Below, one piece after another: positions 1 through 5,798 of a DNA stretch of 6,347 nt. Position 1 is the first letter of the stretch. Each line of letters opens with the position of its first letter. The stretch spans positions 1 to 6,347 of the forward strand of contig QMWW01000066.1 of the NCBI GenBank assembly GCA_003661825.1, in the 5' to 3' direction. The notes under the pieces are model-generated. The model was given only the letters and a program-made list of their open reading frames with translations, did no database searches and had not been told where the DNA came from. Source of the stretch: Thermoprotei archaeon. GTDB lineage: Archaea; Thermoproteota; Thermoprotei_A; Sulfolobales; Desulfurococcaceae. The translations under genes and the position numbers were made by a program.

Positions 1-508
1 AATATTTGTGATATTCTTGTTTACCCTCAGCTATAGAAATAAGTGCGTAGTTCTGGATAATTTCTATGAAGACGACCTTATCCGGGTATTTAAGATTAAC
101 TGAAGCTCCAGTATATTTCCTTACACAATCGCCAACAACTATGTTTACATCTATACTCGTAAATCCATGTCTACCTCGCCGGGTAGTTCTGATGGCAAAG
201 GAATCGTCTTTATCTATCTTACCCGGGGCCAAGTCCTTAAGGGCTTCACAGATCTTTACTGGGTCGGCTTCTACTACAGCTTCTACTGGTATAACTTTAT
301 CAGCTTCTACTACCTGTTCTACTATCTTCCTGTACAGTTCTTCTTTAGTTAAAACACCAGGTTTAACCAGTACTAGACCCTTGAAACCATAAGGGCATGG
401 AAGAACTGTAGCCGCTTCATCTATTTCTTTTATTCTAGCCGCTACTATTTTCTCGAAATCAAGCTGTGTCTTTACAAGTATGCTAACACCGTTTATACGC
501 TCCTTCAA
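1..508 (-). CDS. THUMP-domain RNA-binding protein (COG1818-like), 3' end cut by window edge
   Basis: This open frame runs off the left edge with 169 codons visible, so it is partial at its C-terminus. It reads back to a TAG at 521-523, and the only good start after that stop is TTG at 506-508, six bases downstream of AGGT. Residues 1-60 form an alpha/beta lead-in (GVSILVKTQLDFEK, then a CPYG turn at 38-41). Residues about 62-160 fit a THUMP domain: PVEAVVEAD, then FAIRTTRRGRHGF (104-116), an IVVGDCV stretch (123-129) and NLKYPDKVVFIEI (138-150). THUMP domains bind the acceptor region of tRNA in modification enzymes. No methyltransferase, deaminase or PP-loop domain precedes it, and the length approaches that of standalone archaeal THUMP proteins of the COG1818 kind (about 170 residues), so few residues are probably missing. 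The specific role is unknown. It lies 75 bases downstream of rps3ae on the same strand. Confidence 0.85.
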   Translation of the reverse strand, partial: MKERINGVSILVKTQLDFEKIVAARIKEIDEAATVLPCPYGFKGLVLVKPGVLTKEELYRKIVEQVVEADKVIPVEAVVEADPVKICEALKDLAPGKIDKDDSFAIRTTRRGRHGFTSIDVNIVVGDCVRKYTGASVNLKYPDKVVFIEIIQNYALISIAEGKQEYHKY

Positions 509-528
509 CTCTAGACCTACCTAAGGGC

Positions 529-545
529 TAATTACGCGGTAATTA
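529..545. repeat. Perfect 7-bp inverted repeat in the leader of the THUMP gene
   Basis: The arms TAATTAC (529-535) and GTAATTA (539-545) are exact inverted repeats around a 3-base GCG spacer. A further ATTAC at 545-549 overlaps the second arm and can pair with its GTAAT as an alternative. The site is in the 75-base spacer between the rps3ae stop and the THUMP start, ending about 20 bases before the TTG. It could be an operator or an RNA hairpin. It is AT-rich, so a chance occurrence is possible. Confidence 0.5.
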
Positions 546-583
546 TTACATAATTTTGGAGTTAGAGGTATTACAAGCTAATC

Positions 584-1222
584 TTATTTCTTCATCATAA
601 GAGGCGACACTACAGTGGCGGATTTAGATCCTTCTGGAGTAGGTATCATTAGCAATTTCGACTTGTATATTTCAACTTTCCTTACTGGATAGATCTTACG
701 CGCCTGTTCAGCTATTTCCTGGCTCATCTTTCCAAAGATCATCTCATTTATTAGTTCATCTAGTGTAAGTTGGGGTACTCTCTCCTCTATGTATTCTTTC
801 ATGATCTTCCTAATAGCTTTCTTCTGGCTAGTTTTGCAGCGATAAGCTGTTAGGGTTATTACTGTGAGCCTAAGGCGATAGTTATCTTTAGTTGTTACAT
901 CGAATATTCCTTGGATCTTGCTGCTTTTCCTTCTAACTAAACTTCTGATATAATCTCTTGCTAATTCATGCCCTTTAAACCTAGTAACAGCTTTACCTTC
1001 CTTTACGTCAATCACCTGAAAATAAAGCTTAATGTGTACCTGCGTTATGTCACCTGTTATATCATATAGAGTAGTCTCCATGACCCTACCTATCAGCTTC
1101 AGCGGATCATCGGCTGGAGTAGTGCCTATAGTTACATTACCAAATACTGGTGGCGCTAGTACCTCATACCACTTCTTCATCCTCCATTTGTCTCTGGCGA
1201 CATACTTTCTTCGCGATGACAT
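584..1222 (-). CDS. rps3ae: Small ribosomal subunit protein eS1 (S3Ae)
   Basis: The 212-residue protein matches the archaeal/eukaryotic eS1 (S3Ae) family, a component of the 30S platform with no bacterial orthologue of this type. Recognisable segments are the basic N-terminus with WRMKKWYEVLAPPVFGN (13-29), IGTTPADDPLKLIGRV (32-47), the strand IKLYFQVIDVKEGKAVTRFKGHELARD (start 64), and the YIRSLVRRKSSKI region (91-103). The C-terminal half carries the PQLTLDELINEMIFGKM stretch (150-166) and the YPVRKVEIYKSKLL strand (178-191). Length is normal for archaea. The ATG is fixed by a strong GGAGGG eight bases upstream, and a TATA-like element lies over the pcc1 stop codon. The gene follows pcc1 by 49 bases and precedes the THUMP gene. 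I see no truncation or odd residue. Confidence 0.97.
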   Translation of the reverse strand: MSSRRKYVARDKWRMKKWYEVLAPPVFGNVTIGTTPADDPLKLIGRVMETTLYDITGDITQVHIKLYFQVIDVKEGKAVTRFKGHELARDYIRSLVRRKSSKIQGIFDVTTKDNYRLRLTVITLTAYRCKTSQKKAIRKIMKEYIEERVPQLTLDELINEMIFGKMSQEIAEQARKIYPVRKVEIYKSKLLMIPTPEGSKSATVVSPLMMKK

Positions 1223-1230
1223 GTACTTCG

Positions 1231-1236
1231 CCCTCC
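1231..1236 (-). promoter_or_regulatory. Strong Shine-Dalgarno site of rps3ae
   Basis: On the minus strand this reads GGAGGG and sits eight bases before the ATG at 1220-1222. It is the strongest ribosome binding site in the window and fixes the rps3ae start. It implies that the transcript has a leader. Confidence 0.75.
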
Positions 1237-1271
1237 ATACTCCTAGCTTATCAGTGTAAACAGAATTGGAG

Positions 1272-1280
1272 CTATTTAAG
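1272..1280 (-). promoter_or_regulatory. Candidate TATA box for rps3ae
   Basis: On the minus strand this reads CTTAAATAG and overlaps the last codon and stop of pcc1. With normal archaeal spacing, transcription would start near 1250, giving a leader of about 28 bases that contains the GGAGGG site. This would let the ribosomal gene be expressed independently of recJ-like and pcc1. AT-rich matches to a TATA box are common here, so it remains a candidate. Confidence 0.4.
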
Positions 1281-1550
1281 CATTATTGACAACTTGCTGA
1301 TCGATGAAAGTATAGATAGAATATCGTCAAGAGCCCCTCTTAGTGAATCGAATTCTCTGGCTTTTTCACCGCTTACTTTGATTTCAACTACGTACTCATA
1401 ACTGCTAGGCTTTACCTCTACGATATAGTCATTGATCGTCATGCCACAAGGCGTATCTTGGTTGTCGGGATGCATAGCTTCATACATTGCTTTTAAGTAT
1501 CTGGAGTCACTACTTAGTACTCTAAGCCTTGATAAGAACATTTCTCTCAT
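1272..1550 (-). CDS. pcc1: KEOPS complex subunit Pcc1
   Basis: This 92-residue protein fits Pcc1, the small dimeric subunit that nucleates the KEOPS complex by binding Kae1. KEOPS transfers threonylcarbamoyl onto A37 of ANN-decoding tRNAs (t6A). Family hallmarks are the helix ending in YEAMHPDN (23-30), a short strand with P34-G36-M37, the strand YEYVVEIKVSGE (51-62), and the final helix FDSLRGALDDILSILSSIS (67-85), which matches the characteristic 'LR..lddiL..l' ending. The start overlaps the end of the RecJ-like gene by 29 bases, so translation is probably coupled. An alternative ATG three codons downstream (1539-1541) has a TGAG four bases before it and may be the real start. Its KEOPS partners Kae1 and Bud32 are encoded about 2.4 kb upstream in the same window. 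Confidence 0.9.
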   Translation of the reverse strand: MREMFLSRLRVLSSDSRYLKAMYEAMHPDNQDTPCGMTINDYIVEVKPSSYEYVVEIKVSGEKAREFDSLRGALDDILSILSSISKLSIMLK

Positions 1551-2700
1551 CTAGTATACATATTTGGCTCTCGTCACATAGATTATACGCTCTATCATAT
1601 TCTGGGTTAACCCTTATATACTCCGAAATAGATGTTACGTATCTGCCATCTACCTCTATCGTTATACACTTTTTATCAGGAATTAGTTCCATACTCCTTA
1701 TTATATCAATTAGCAGTTCTGGACGTTTAATCGTATCTAATCCTTCGAAAACGGGAATCCGTGTATGCAAATACTGTTTAATTAGGGTTGCAGCTTCTAC
1801 GGAGAGTTCATCTATGATCTGAGTATACATAGCTATAAGCTGATTTAGTATAGTGTAATCAGCACTAACTAAAGGAATGTTATTTACATTTTCTTCAGCC
1901 ATGCTCTCATAGACTTCAAGAGCGCCAAAAATCTCTAAAACATCGGCAACGTAGTTACCAAGGTTAACCACATATACATATCCAAGCATCTTTATAAGTA
2001 TTCTTCTTCGTACTTCTTGTTCCACACCCTCTATAGTCTCGCTGAATTTTTCCAAAAAGAGTTTTGTTTTCTCTAGATCATGCTCAGCGAATACATTATC
2101 GCCCATCAACCTATCTAGCTCTTTAATTCCTAGTATTTTTTTCAAATTTTCAGCGGCTTGATGAGGATCACCTGAATATCCTGGAATAAAAGGGATAAGC
2201 GTTCTATACAATGCTTTATGAAAACTACGCTTTTTCCAACCCCATAAACGAAAGCCTAGATCTACCCCAATGTAGTTGGCCTTAGCGAGTTCGTCTAAGA
2301 AATCTCTTTCATACCCTTGAAAACCCTCTCTACCTACATCTAGTTCTCTATGTATTCCCGCTATAATTGCAAGAAACTTATCGTACCATGTTATGCCAAA
2401 TAGTTTATCAATATAGTGTACTAAACGAGCTGTAATGCTTGATTCATCGGTATACTTGATGGATAGAACGTTATCACCACTACTGCTTGGTTTGGGTAAA
2501 TCGAGAAGCAACAAAGGCTCATCTTTCACATCTATTACTATTTTAGGTGAAAGATTTATCGGGGCTTCTACTCCATGCTCTCTTAAGTTCTTTGATAGGA
2601 TACCAGCAGCTAGTAGAGAATCAATATTAGTAGCTGGCAGTATCCTTAGAAACCTATACTCATTTGCATATTTAATTACAGTGTTTAGATCTACAGCCAT
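1522..2700 (-). CDS. Degenerate DHH-family RecJ/Cdc45-like protein, predicted to be catalytically inactive
   Basis: The 392-residue product occupies the position, between rps15 and pcc1-rps3ae, where archaea commonly encode a RecJ/GAN/Cdc45 homologue, a DHH-family partner of GINS and MCM in the replicative CMG complex. The start of the DHH fold is visible, but its residues are replaced. Against the usual 'SHxDxDG.tsAail' motif it has LPATNIDSLLAAGIL (21-35), with A23, N25 and S28 in place of His, Asp and Gly and only D27 kept. A strand LLLLDLP follows (D67). No DHH triplet occurs anywhere: the expected place reads VLSIKY (78-83). No GGGH-type DHHA1 motif is seen in the C-terminal part. A structural, Cdc45-like role is therefore inferred. 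The frame stays open to a GTG at 2737-2739. I chose ATG 2698-2700 because GTGA lies five bases upstream of it and because a TATA-like element falls within the longer version. The end overlaps pcc1 by 29 bases. Confidence 0.75.
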   Translation of the reverse strand: MAVDLNTVIKYANEYRFLRILPATNIDSLLAAGILSKNLREHGVEAPINLSPKIVIDVKDEPLLLLDLPKPSSSGDNVLSIKYTDESSITARLVHYIDKLFGITWYDKFLAIIAGIHRELDVGREGFQGYERDFLDELAKANYIGVDLGFRLWGWKKRSFHKALYRTLIPFIPGYSGDPHQAAENLKKILGIKELDRLMGDNVFAEHDLEKTKLFLEKFSETIEGVEQEVRRRILIKMLGYVYVVNLGNYVADVLEIFGALEVYESMAEENVNNIPLVSADYTILNQLIAMYTQIIDELSVEAATLIKQYLHTRIPVFEGLDTIKRPELLIDIIRSMELIPDKKCITIEVDGRYVTSISEYIRVNPEYDRAYNLCDESQICILDERNVLIKA

Positions 2701-2717
2701 TACTTTCACACAACTAC

Positions 2718-2726
2718 TATATTTAG
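2718..2726 (-). promoter_or_regulatory. Candidate TATA box for the RecJ-like gene
   Basis: On the minus strand this reads CTAAATATA, about 18-26 bases before the ATG at 2700. That would make the mRNA leaderless or nearly so, as is common in crenarchaea. A competing candidate is TATAAG at 2766-2771, which would suit the upstream GTG at 2739. The sequence does not decide between them. Confidence 0.3.
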
Positions 2727-2797
2727 ACCACGATGTCACATCAAATAACTATTAATTTGCACTTACTTATACCTTCACGGCTAAGAATAGGTTGAAA

Positions 2798-3262
2798 CTA
2801 AAGATAGGTTGATACTATAAGCTTTGCTTTATCTGGCGCATACTCCCAATCTGGCGGTAGCTTCCCGATTCTCTTGTAATATTTTACAAGCCTGTAGATC
2901 TTGGATTCTATTTCGATCAAGCCTTTCTTTGCATGGTAGTCCTTGGGGTGTTCCTCTAAGTGACGTCTCAGATTAACAGCCCTTCTCATTAGATGTAGTA
3001 GATCCTCTGGAACCGGCAGGTTTACTCTGTACTTATCCAGGATCTGAGTTAGTTTTTTGCCTATTACTTGTTTCACCAGAGGGATCCCGAACTGATCCCT
3101 AAGTATGATTCCGATCATAGAAGGAGTGTAACCTTTTTTTGCAAGCTCTATGACTAACAGCTCTATATCCTCTGGGCTCATATCGAGCTTAAGCCAGTGT
3201 GGCGGCCTTGCCCTAGCAGGTCTTGTTGAGTGTGATTGTCCTTTTCTCCTTCTTTTATTCAT
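2798..3262 (-). CDS. rps15: Small ribosomal subunit protein uS15
   Basis: This 154-residue protein is uS15 of the archaeal/eukaryotic type, which binds helix 22 of 16S rRNA early in 30S assembly. The archaeal N-terminal extension is intact: a basic KRRRKGQSHSTRPARARPP start (3-21), the LAKKGYTPSMIGIILRDQFGIPLVK segment (start 40), and GKKLTQIL (68-75). The conserved S15 core follows, with PEDLLHLMRRAVNLRRHLEEH (start 85), then PKDYHAKKGLIEIESKIYRL (106-125) and VKYYKRIGKLPPDW (126-139). Length is normal. The ATG is supported by a GGGGT about seven bases upstream. A TATA-like element at the end of rdgB, 72 bases away, suggests that its transcription starts independently of the kae1-bud32-rdgB block. 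Confidence 0.98.
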   Translation of the reverse strand: MNKRRRKGQSHSTRPARARPPHWLKLDMSPEDIELLVIELAKKGYTPSMIGIILRDQFGIPLVKQVIGKKLTQILDKYRVNLPVPEDLLHLMRRAVNLRRHLEEHPKDYHAKKGLIEIESKIYRLVKYYKRIGKLPPDWEYAPDKAKLIVSTYL

Positions 3263-3324
3263 GAAATTAACCCCATAACTTAGCTCTTAACCCACTAGGT
3301 ATTATTAAGTGATGTAAACAAGGG

Positions 3325-3333
3325 TATTTTAAA
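3325..3333 (-). promoter_or_regulatory. Candidate TATA box for rps15
   Basis: On the minus strand this reads TTTAAAATA, preceded by TTAGG, which resembles a purine-containing BRE. It lies at the boundary between the rdgB stop and the rps15 leader. Standard spacing puts the transcription start near 3304 and leaves a leader of about 40 bases with a GGGGT ribosome binding site. It is the best promoter match in the window. Confidence 0.5.
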
Positions 3334-3334
3334 C

Positions 3335-3925
3335 CTAACCTAATGTTCTTAGGTATTTGATTAGTCTACTAAATACGGATTCAACTGATTTAGCTCTGTG
3401 AGAGAACTTATTTTTCTCCTCTATATCCATCTCAGCGAAGGTTTTAGTAGCTCCCTTGGGTATAAAGATAGGGTCGAATCCAAATCCCCTGGATCCACGT
3501 GGCTCGGTAGATATTATTCCTTCTACGATACCTTCACCTGTTAGTATGAAGGGTTCATATATAAGTACAGATACTGATTTAAACCATGCACAACGGTCTA
3601 AAACCCCATCTAGTAACTTCAATATACCCTGGCATCCTATAGTCTTAAACACATAACTGCTATAAGGTCCAGGGAACCCTCTGAAAGCTTTAATAAATAG
3701 CCCAGCATCTTCAACCAATACGGGTTTCTCTAATTTAGCGAAAGCGTTAAGTGCGGAGATTTTAGCTATTTTTCCTAGATCGTTAGATTGTATTTCTATC
3801 TTCTCCCCTGTAAGCTGAATCAACTTAAATCCATATTTTTCAGCTATTATTTTAACCTCTAAGTACTTATGTGTATTATTCGTTACAAAGTAGATCTGAA
3901 CAGAATCACTCACTGTACCTTTCAC
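3335..3925 (-). CDS. rdgB: XTP/dITP pyrophosphatase, HAM1/RdgB family
   Basis: This enzyme hydrolyses non-canonical purine nucleoside triphosphates (XTP, ITP, dITP) to the monophosphate and pyrophosphate, keeping deaminated purines out of DNA and RNA. The 196-residue protein shows the full HAM1 pattern: the substrate loop FVTNNTHKYLE (13-23) with N16 and K20, VEDAGLFI (71-78) with the catalytic/metal Asp73, GFPGPYSSYV (83-92), GFGFDPIFIP (147-156) and the C-terminal SHRAKS base-recognition motif (175-180). The start is a GTG overlapping the end of bud32 by 20 bases. A second GTG four codons later (3911-3913) has GTGA eight bases upstream and is equally plausible. It ends the block kae1-bud32-rdgB. 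The functional link to KEOPS is unclear and may be only shared housekeeping expression. Confidence 0.95.
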   Translation of the reverse strand: MKGTVSDSVQIYFVTNNTHKYLEVKIIAEKYGFKLIQLTGEKIEIQSNDLGKIAKISALNAFAKLEKPVLVEDAGLFIKAFRGFPGPYSSYVFKTIGCQGILKLLDGVLDRCAWFKSVSVLIYEPFILTGEGIVEGIISTEPRGSRGFGFDPIFIPKGATKTFAEMDIEEKNKFSHRAKSVESVFSRLIKYLRTLG

Positions 3926-4613
3926 CCCTGATCTTCTTCAACCTTTCTTCCACGTATCTACCGCGTAATTTGATTTCTTCTAGTCTATTAATAACTTCTT
4001 GATACTTCTGAGGATAACCGTTGCGATAACCTAACAGAAAATTTCCGAAGAATACTTCAAACTTCTCTGGTACTATTGCCATTAAACTTCTTCTCAGAAG
4101 GTGTAGATCAATAGCATATTCCTCGATATCTCTGCTATAACCTGCTAGCCCAAAGTCTATCAGATACACATGTCCATCTACGCTTAATATTATATTACCG
4201 AGCGTTAAGTCACCATGGTATATGTTCTGAGAATGCATTTTTCCGACTTGTACGCCAAGTTCTGTAGCTATCTTTGCTATTTTGTTTTCGCTGGTCTCGT
4301 TTATTATATCTACAAGCTTTCTACCCTCGATGTATTCCATCACTATCAGGTATTTATCTATGTCTACTATGAGGGGCGCCGGTACATTCAGGCCTTTCAA
4401 GAAGAGCTCAGCTAGTATCTTTGCCTCGGTTTTTGTTCTAGTATACCTGAATATTTCATCAAATCTCTGATCTCTATACGGCTTCCTAATACGCTGTTTA
4501 ACAATTACTTTATTGCCAAGCATGTATCCAGTAAATACTACTGCTTCTGCTCCTTCTTCTACGAATTCTAGTAGTTCTTTAACCACGGAAGATCTACCTC
4601 GTCTACTCTCCAT
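3906..4613 (-). CDS. bud32: KEOPS kinase/ATPase subunit Bud32 (PRPK family)
   Basis: Bud32 is the small atypical kinase of KEOPS. It binds Kae1, and its ATPase activity is needed for t6A synthesis. In this 235-residue reading the nucleotide loop is EEGAEAVVF (19-27). Lys39 lies in the family signature VIVKQRIRKPYRDQRFD (36-52). The hinge is YLIVMEYIEG (88-97), the catalytic loop is YHGDLTLGN (132-140; D135, N140), and the metal motif is DFG (153-155). The C-terminal lobe is minimal and there is no activation segment, as usual for this family. The basic tail contains LRGRY (216-220). The gene is separate from kae1 but overlaps its end by 46 bases in another frame. An alternative GTG at 4584-4586, nine bases after GAGGT, would remove nine residues and reduce the overlap to 19 bases. 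Most family members start close to the GAEA motif, so the shorter form is credible. Confidence 0.95.
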   Translation of the reverse strand: MESRRGRSSVVKELLEFVEEGAEAVVFTGYMLGNKVIVKQRIRKPYRDQRFDEIFRYTRTKTEAKILAELFLKGLNVPAPLIVDIDKYLIVMEYIEGRKLVDIINETSENKIAKIATELGVQVGKMHSQNIYHGDLTLGNIILSVDGHVYLIDFGLAGYSRDIEEYAIDLHLLRRSLMAIVPEKFEVFFGNFLLGYRNGYPQKYQEVINRLEEIKLRGRYVEERLKKIRGERYSE

Positions 4614-5593
4614 CTCTGCCTTATGAATGCATCTTCTGGCTTAACCGCTATACCGTGAATATAAGCCAGTAAACCCGTATACGCGATCATGGCACCGTTA
4701 TCGCCGGCATACTCTATCGGGGTACCACCGTATGTAGATTTGTGGTGTTTAGCCATAGTTTCTAGTTTTGTTCTTAAACACCTATTTGACGCGACGCCTC
4801 CAACTAATAAGACTTCATGTTTACGCGTTAGTACGAGGGCTCTTTCCGTAACTTCTACCAGCATGTTAAAAGCGATCTCACGTACACTCAGGCATATGTT
4901 TCCGATCATTTCTTTATTACCTATATGTTTTCTAGCTAGATTCAGCGCCGCGGTAAGTAAGCCTGAGAAGCTTAGATCGCTACCCTTGACGGTATAGGGT
5001 AGTGAGATGAATTCTGAACCCCATTCAGCACATATGTCGATTTTGTGTTTACCATCAACGACGTAAGGAGGAGCTAATCCTATTTCTCTTGTAAATGTAT
5101 CAAACATGTTGCCTAACGGTATATCTAGAGTTTCGCCTAATACTCTATAGCGGCTCTTTCTCTGAACTGCTACTAATGTGTTGCCGCCAGAGACGTAGAG
5201 AACTACTGGATCTTTAAATTTATTTATGAATTTACCTATTTCTATGTGTGCTACAGCATGATTAACTGGTATAAGGGGTTTTTTATAGTAAGATGCTAGA
5301 AATCTAGCAATAGAAGCCCCCACGCGTAGGCATGGACCAAGGCCGGGACCTAACGCGATTGCATATACGTCTATCTCTCTTAAACTAAGTGAGGCTTCTT
5401 TAAGTGCTTTCTTAAGTATTAACGGGGCAATTCTAGTATGGTGTATTGCTGCTTCGCGTGGGTGAATTCCTCCTGATAACGGCTTATATTGATCGCTGAC
5501 ATTTGATAGTATTCGTACTCTGTCCTTGCCATCATACTCCACTATTCCTACTCCAAATGTGTGACTGGTTGACTCGATCCCTAATACGTACAT
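4568..5593 (-). CDS. kae1: KEOPS catalytic subunit Kae1 (tRNA threonylcarbamoyladenosine transferase)
   Basis: Kae1, an ASKHA-fold metalloenzyme of the TsaD/Qri7 family, transfers threonylcarbamoyl from its adenylate to A37 of tRNA. The 341-residue protein has the N-terminal LGIESTSHTFGVGIV (4-18), GGIHPREAAIHH (41-52), LGPGLGPCLRVG (81-92), the metal ligands in VNHAVAHIE (110-118; H112, H116), SGGNT (135-139), GETLDIPLGNMFDTFTREIG (153-172), LSFSGLLTA (207-215), VGGVASN (264-270) and GDNGAMIAYTG (297-307; metal Asp298). The usual HPGGP segment is replaced by APPYVVDGKH (174-183). The frame extends four codons further to an ATG at 5603-5605. I prefer the ATG at 5591-5593 because GAGG sits six bases before it and orthologues begin just ahead of GIES. 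It follows rps27ae closely and overlaps bud32. Confidence 0.96.
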   Translation of the reverse strand: MYVLGIESTSHTFGVGIVEYDGKDRVRILSNVSDQYKPLSGGIHPREAAIHHTRIAPLILKKALKEASLSLREIDVYAIALGPGLGPCLRVGASIARFLASYYKKPLIPVNHAVAHIEIGKFINKFKDPVVLYVSGGNTLVAVQRKSRYRVLGETLDIPLGNMFDTFTREIGLAPPYVVDGKHKIDICAEWGSEFISLPYTVKGSDLSFSGLLTAALNLARKHIGNKEMIGNICLSVREIAFNMLVEVTERALVLTRKHEVLLVGGVASNRCLRTKLETMAKHHKSTYGGTPIEYAGDNGAMIAYTGLLAYIHGIAVKPEDAFIRQRWRVDEVDLPWLKNY

Positions 5594-5599
5594 TTTATT

Positions 5600-5603
5600 C
5601 CTC
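5600..5603 (-). promoter_or_regulatory. Shine-Dalgarno site that selects the kae1 start
   Basis: GAGG on the minus strand lies six bases before the ATG at 5591-5593 and overlaps the upstream in-frame ATG at 5603-5605. It favours the shorter Kae1 N-terminus. A second purine-rich stretch, AGGAGA at the end of rps27ae, is 12 bases from the upstream ATG, which is rather far. Confidence 0.5.
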
Positions 5604-5614
5604 ATACGTCTATT

Positions 5615-5779
5615 TTATCTCCTAATGTATTCTACGTATCCGCATTTACCGCAGTGCCAACGAGGGATAGGATATTGGTGTAATGCCATGAAGCTGTCAC
5701 ATTTTGGACATTTCTTATTCTTTCTTTTAATAGTGCCTGTTTTGTAATCGAACTCGTAGAGCTTATGCATATGCGCCAT
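5615..5779 (-). CDS. rps27ae: Small ribosomal subunit protein eS27A, zinc-ribbon protein
   Basis: This 54-codon gene encodes the archaeal form of eS27A without the ubiquitin domain that eukaryotes fuse to it. The zinc ribbon is intact: KKCPKCDSFM (22-31) with C24 and C27, then the family signature PIPRWHCGKCGYVEYI (37-52) with C43 and C46. The N-terminal part HKLYEFDYKTGTIKRKNK is typical. The frame is open upstream of the ATG, but no ATG, GTG or TTG lies in the stretch just before it, so the start at 5777-5779 is favoured. A second ATG occurs three codons later. GAGG lies ten bases upstream. It begins 19 bases after the rps24e stop and ends 21 bases before kae1, and the eS24-eS27A pairing is standard in archaea. 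Confidence 0.96.
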   Translation of the reverse strand: MAHMHKLYEFDYKTGTIKRKNKKCPKCDSFMALHQYPIPRWHCGKCGYVEYIRR

Positions 5780-5798
5780 TTCTAATACGCCTCTAGCC

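Noticed and set aside
266..313. Three copies of GCTTCTACT at 12- and 24-base spacing, suggesting a short tandem repeat
   Set aside because: They encode VEA triplets in the PVEAVVEAD stretch at the start of the THUMP domain, where this kind of sequence is expected. The spacing is a multiple of codons, so protein composition explains it.
66..392. Plus-strand open frame of 108 codons opposite the THUMP gene
   Set aside because: It lies antisense to a minus-strand frame with a clear THUMP domain. Its product is a low-complexity Ser/Thr-rich sequence, typical of an antisense shadow.
1032..1259. Plus-strand open frames over the start of rps3ae
   Set aside because: They run antisense to a confidently identified ribosomal protein gene and its ribosome binding site, and show no family resemblance.
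2435..2755. Plus-strand open frame of 106 codons opposite the 5' end of the RecJ-like gene
   Set aside because: It has no recognisable domain and is fully antisense to the RecJ-like gene and its promoter region. The product is Ser/Leu/Ile-rich as expected for the reverse of a coding sequence.
3305..3335. GTGATGT on the plus strand resembling the C box of a C/D-box small RNA in the rdgB-rps15 spacer
   Set aside because: It matches only six of seven positions, no CTGA D box follows at a suitable distance, and the region is better explained as the rps15 promoter and leader.
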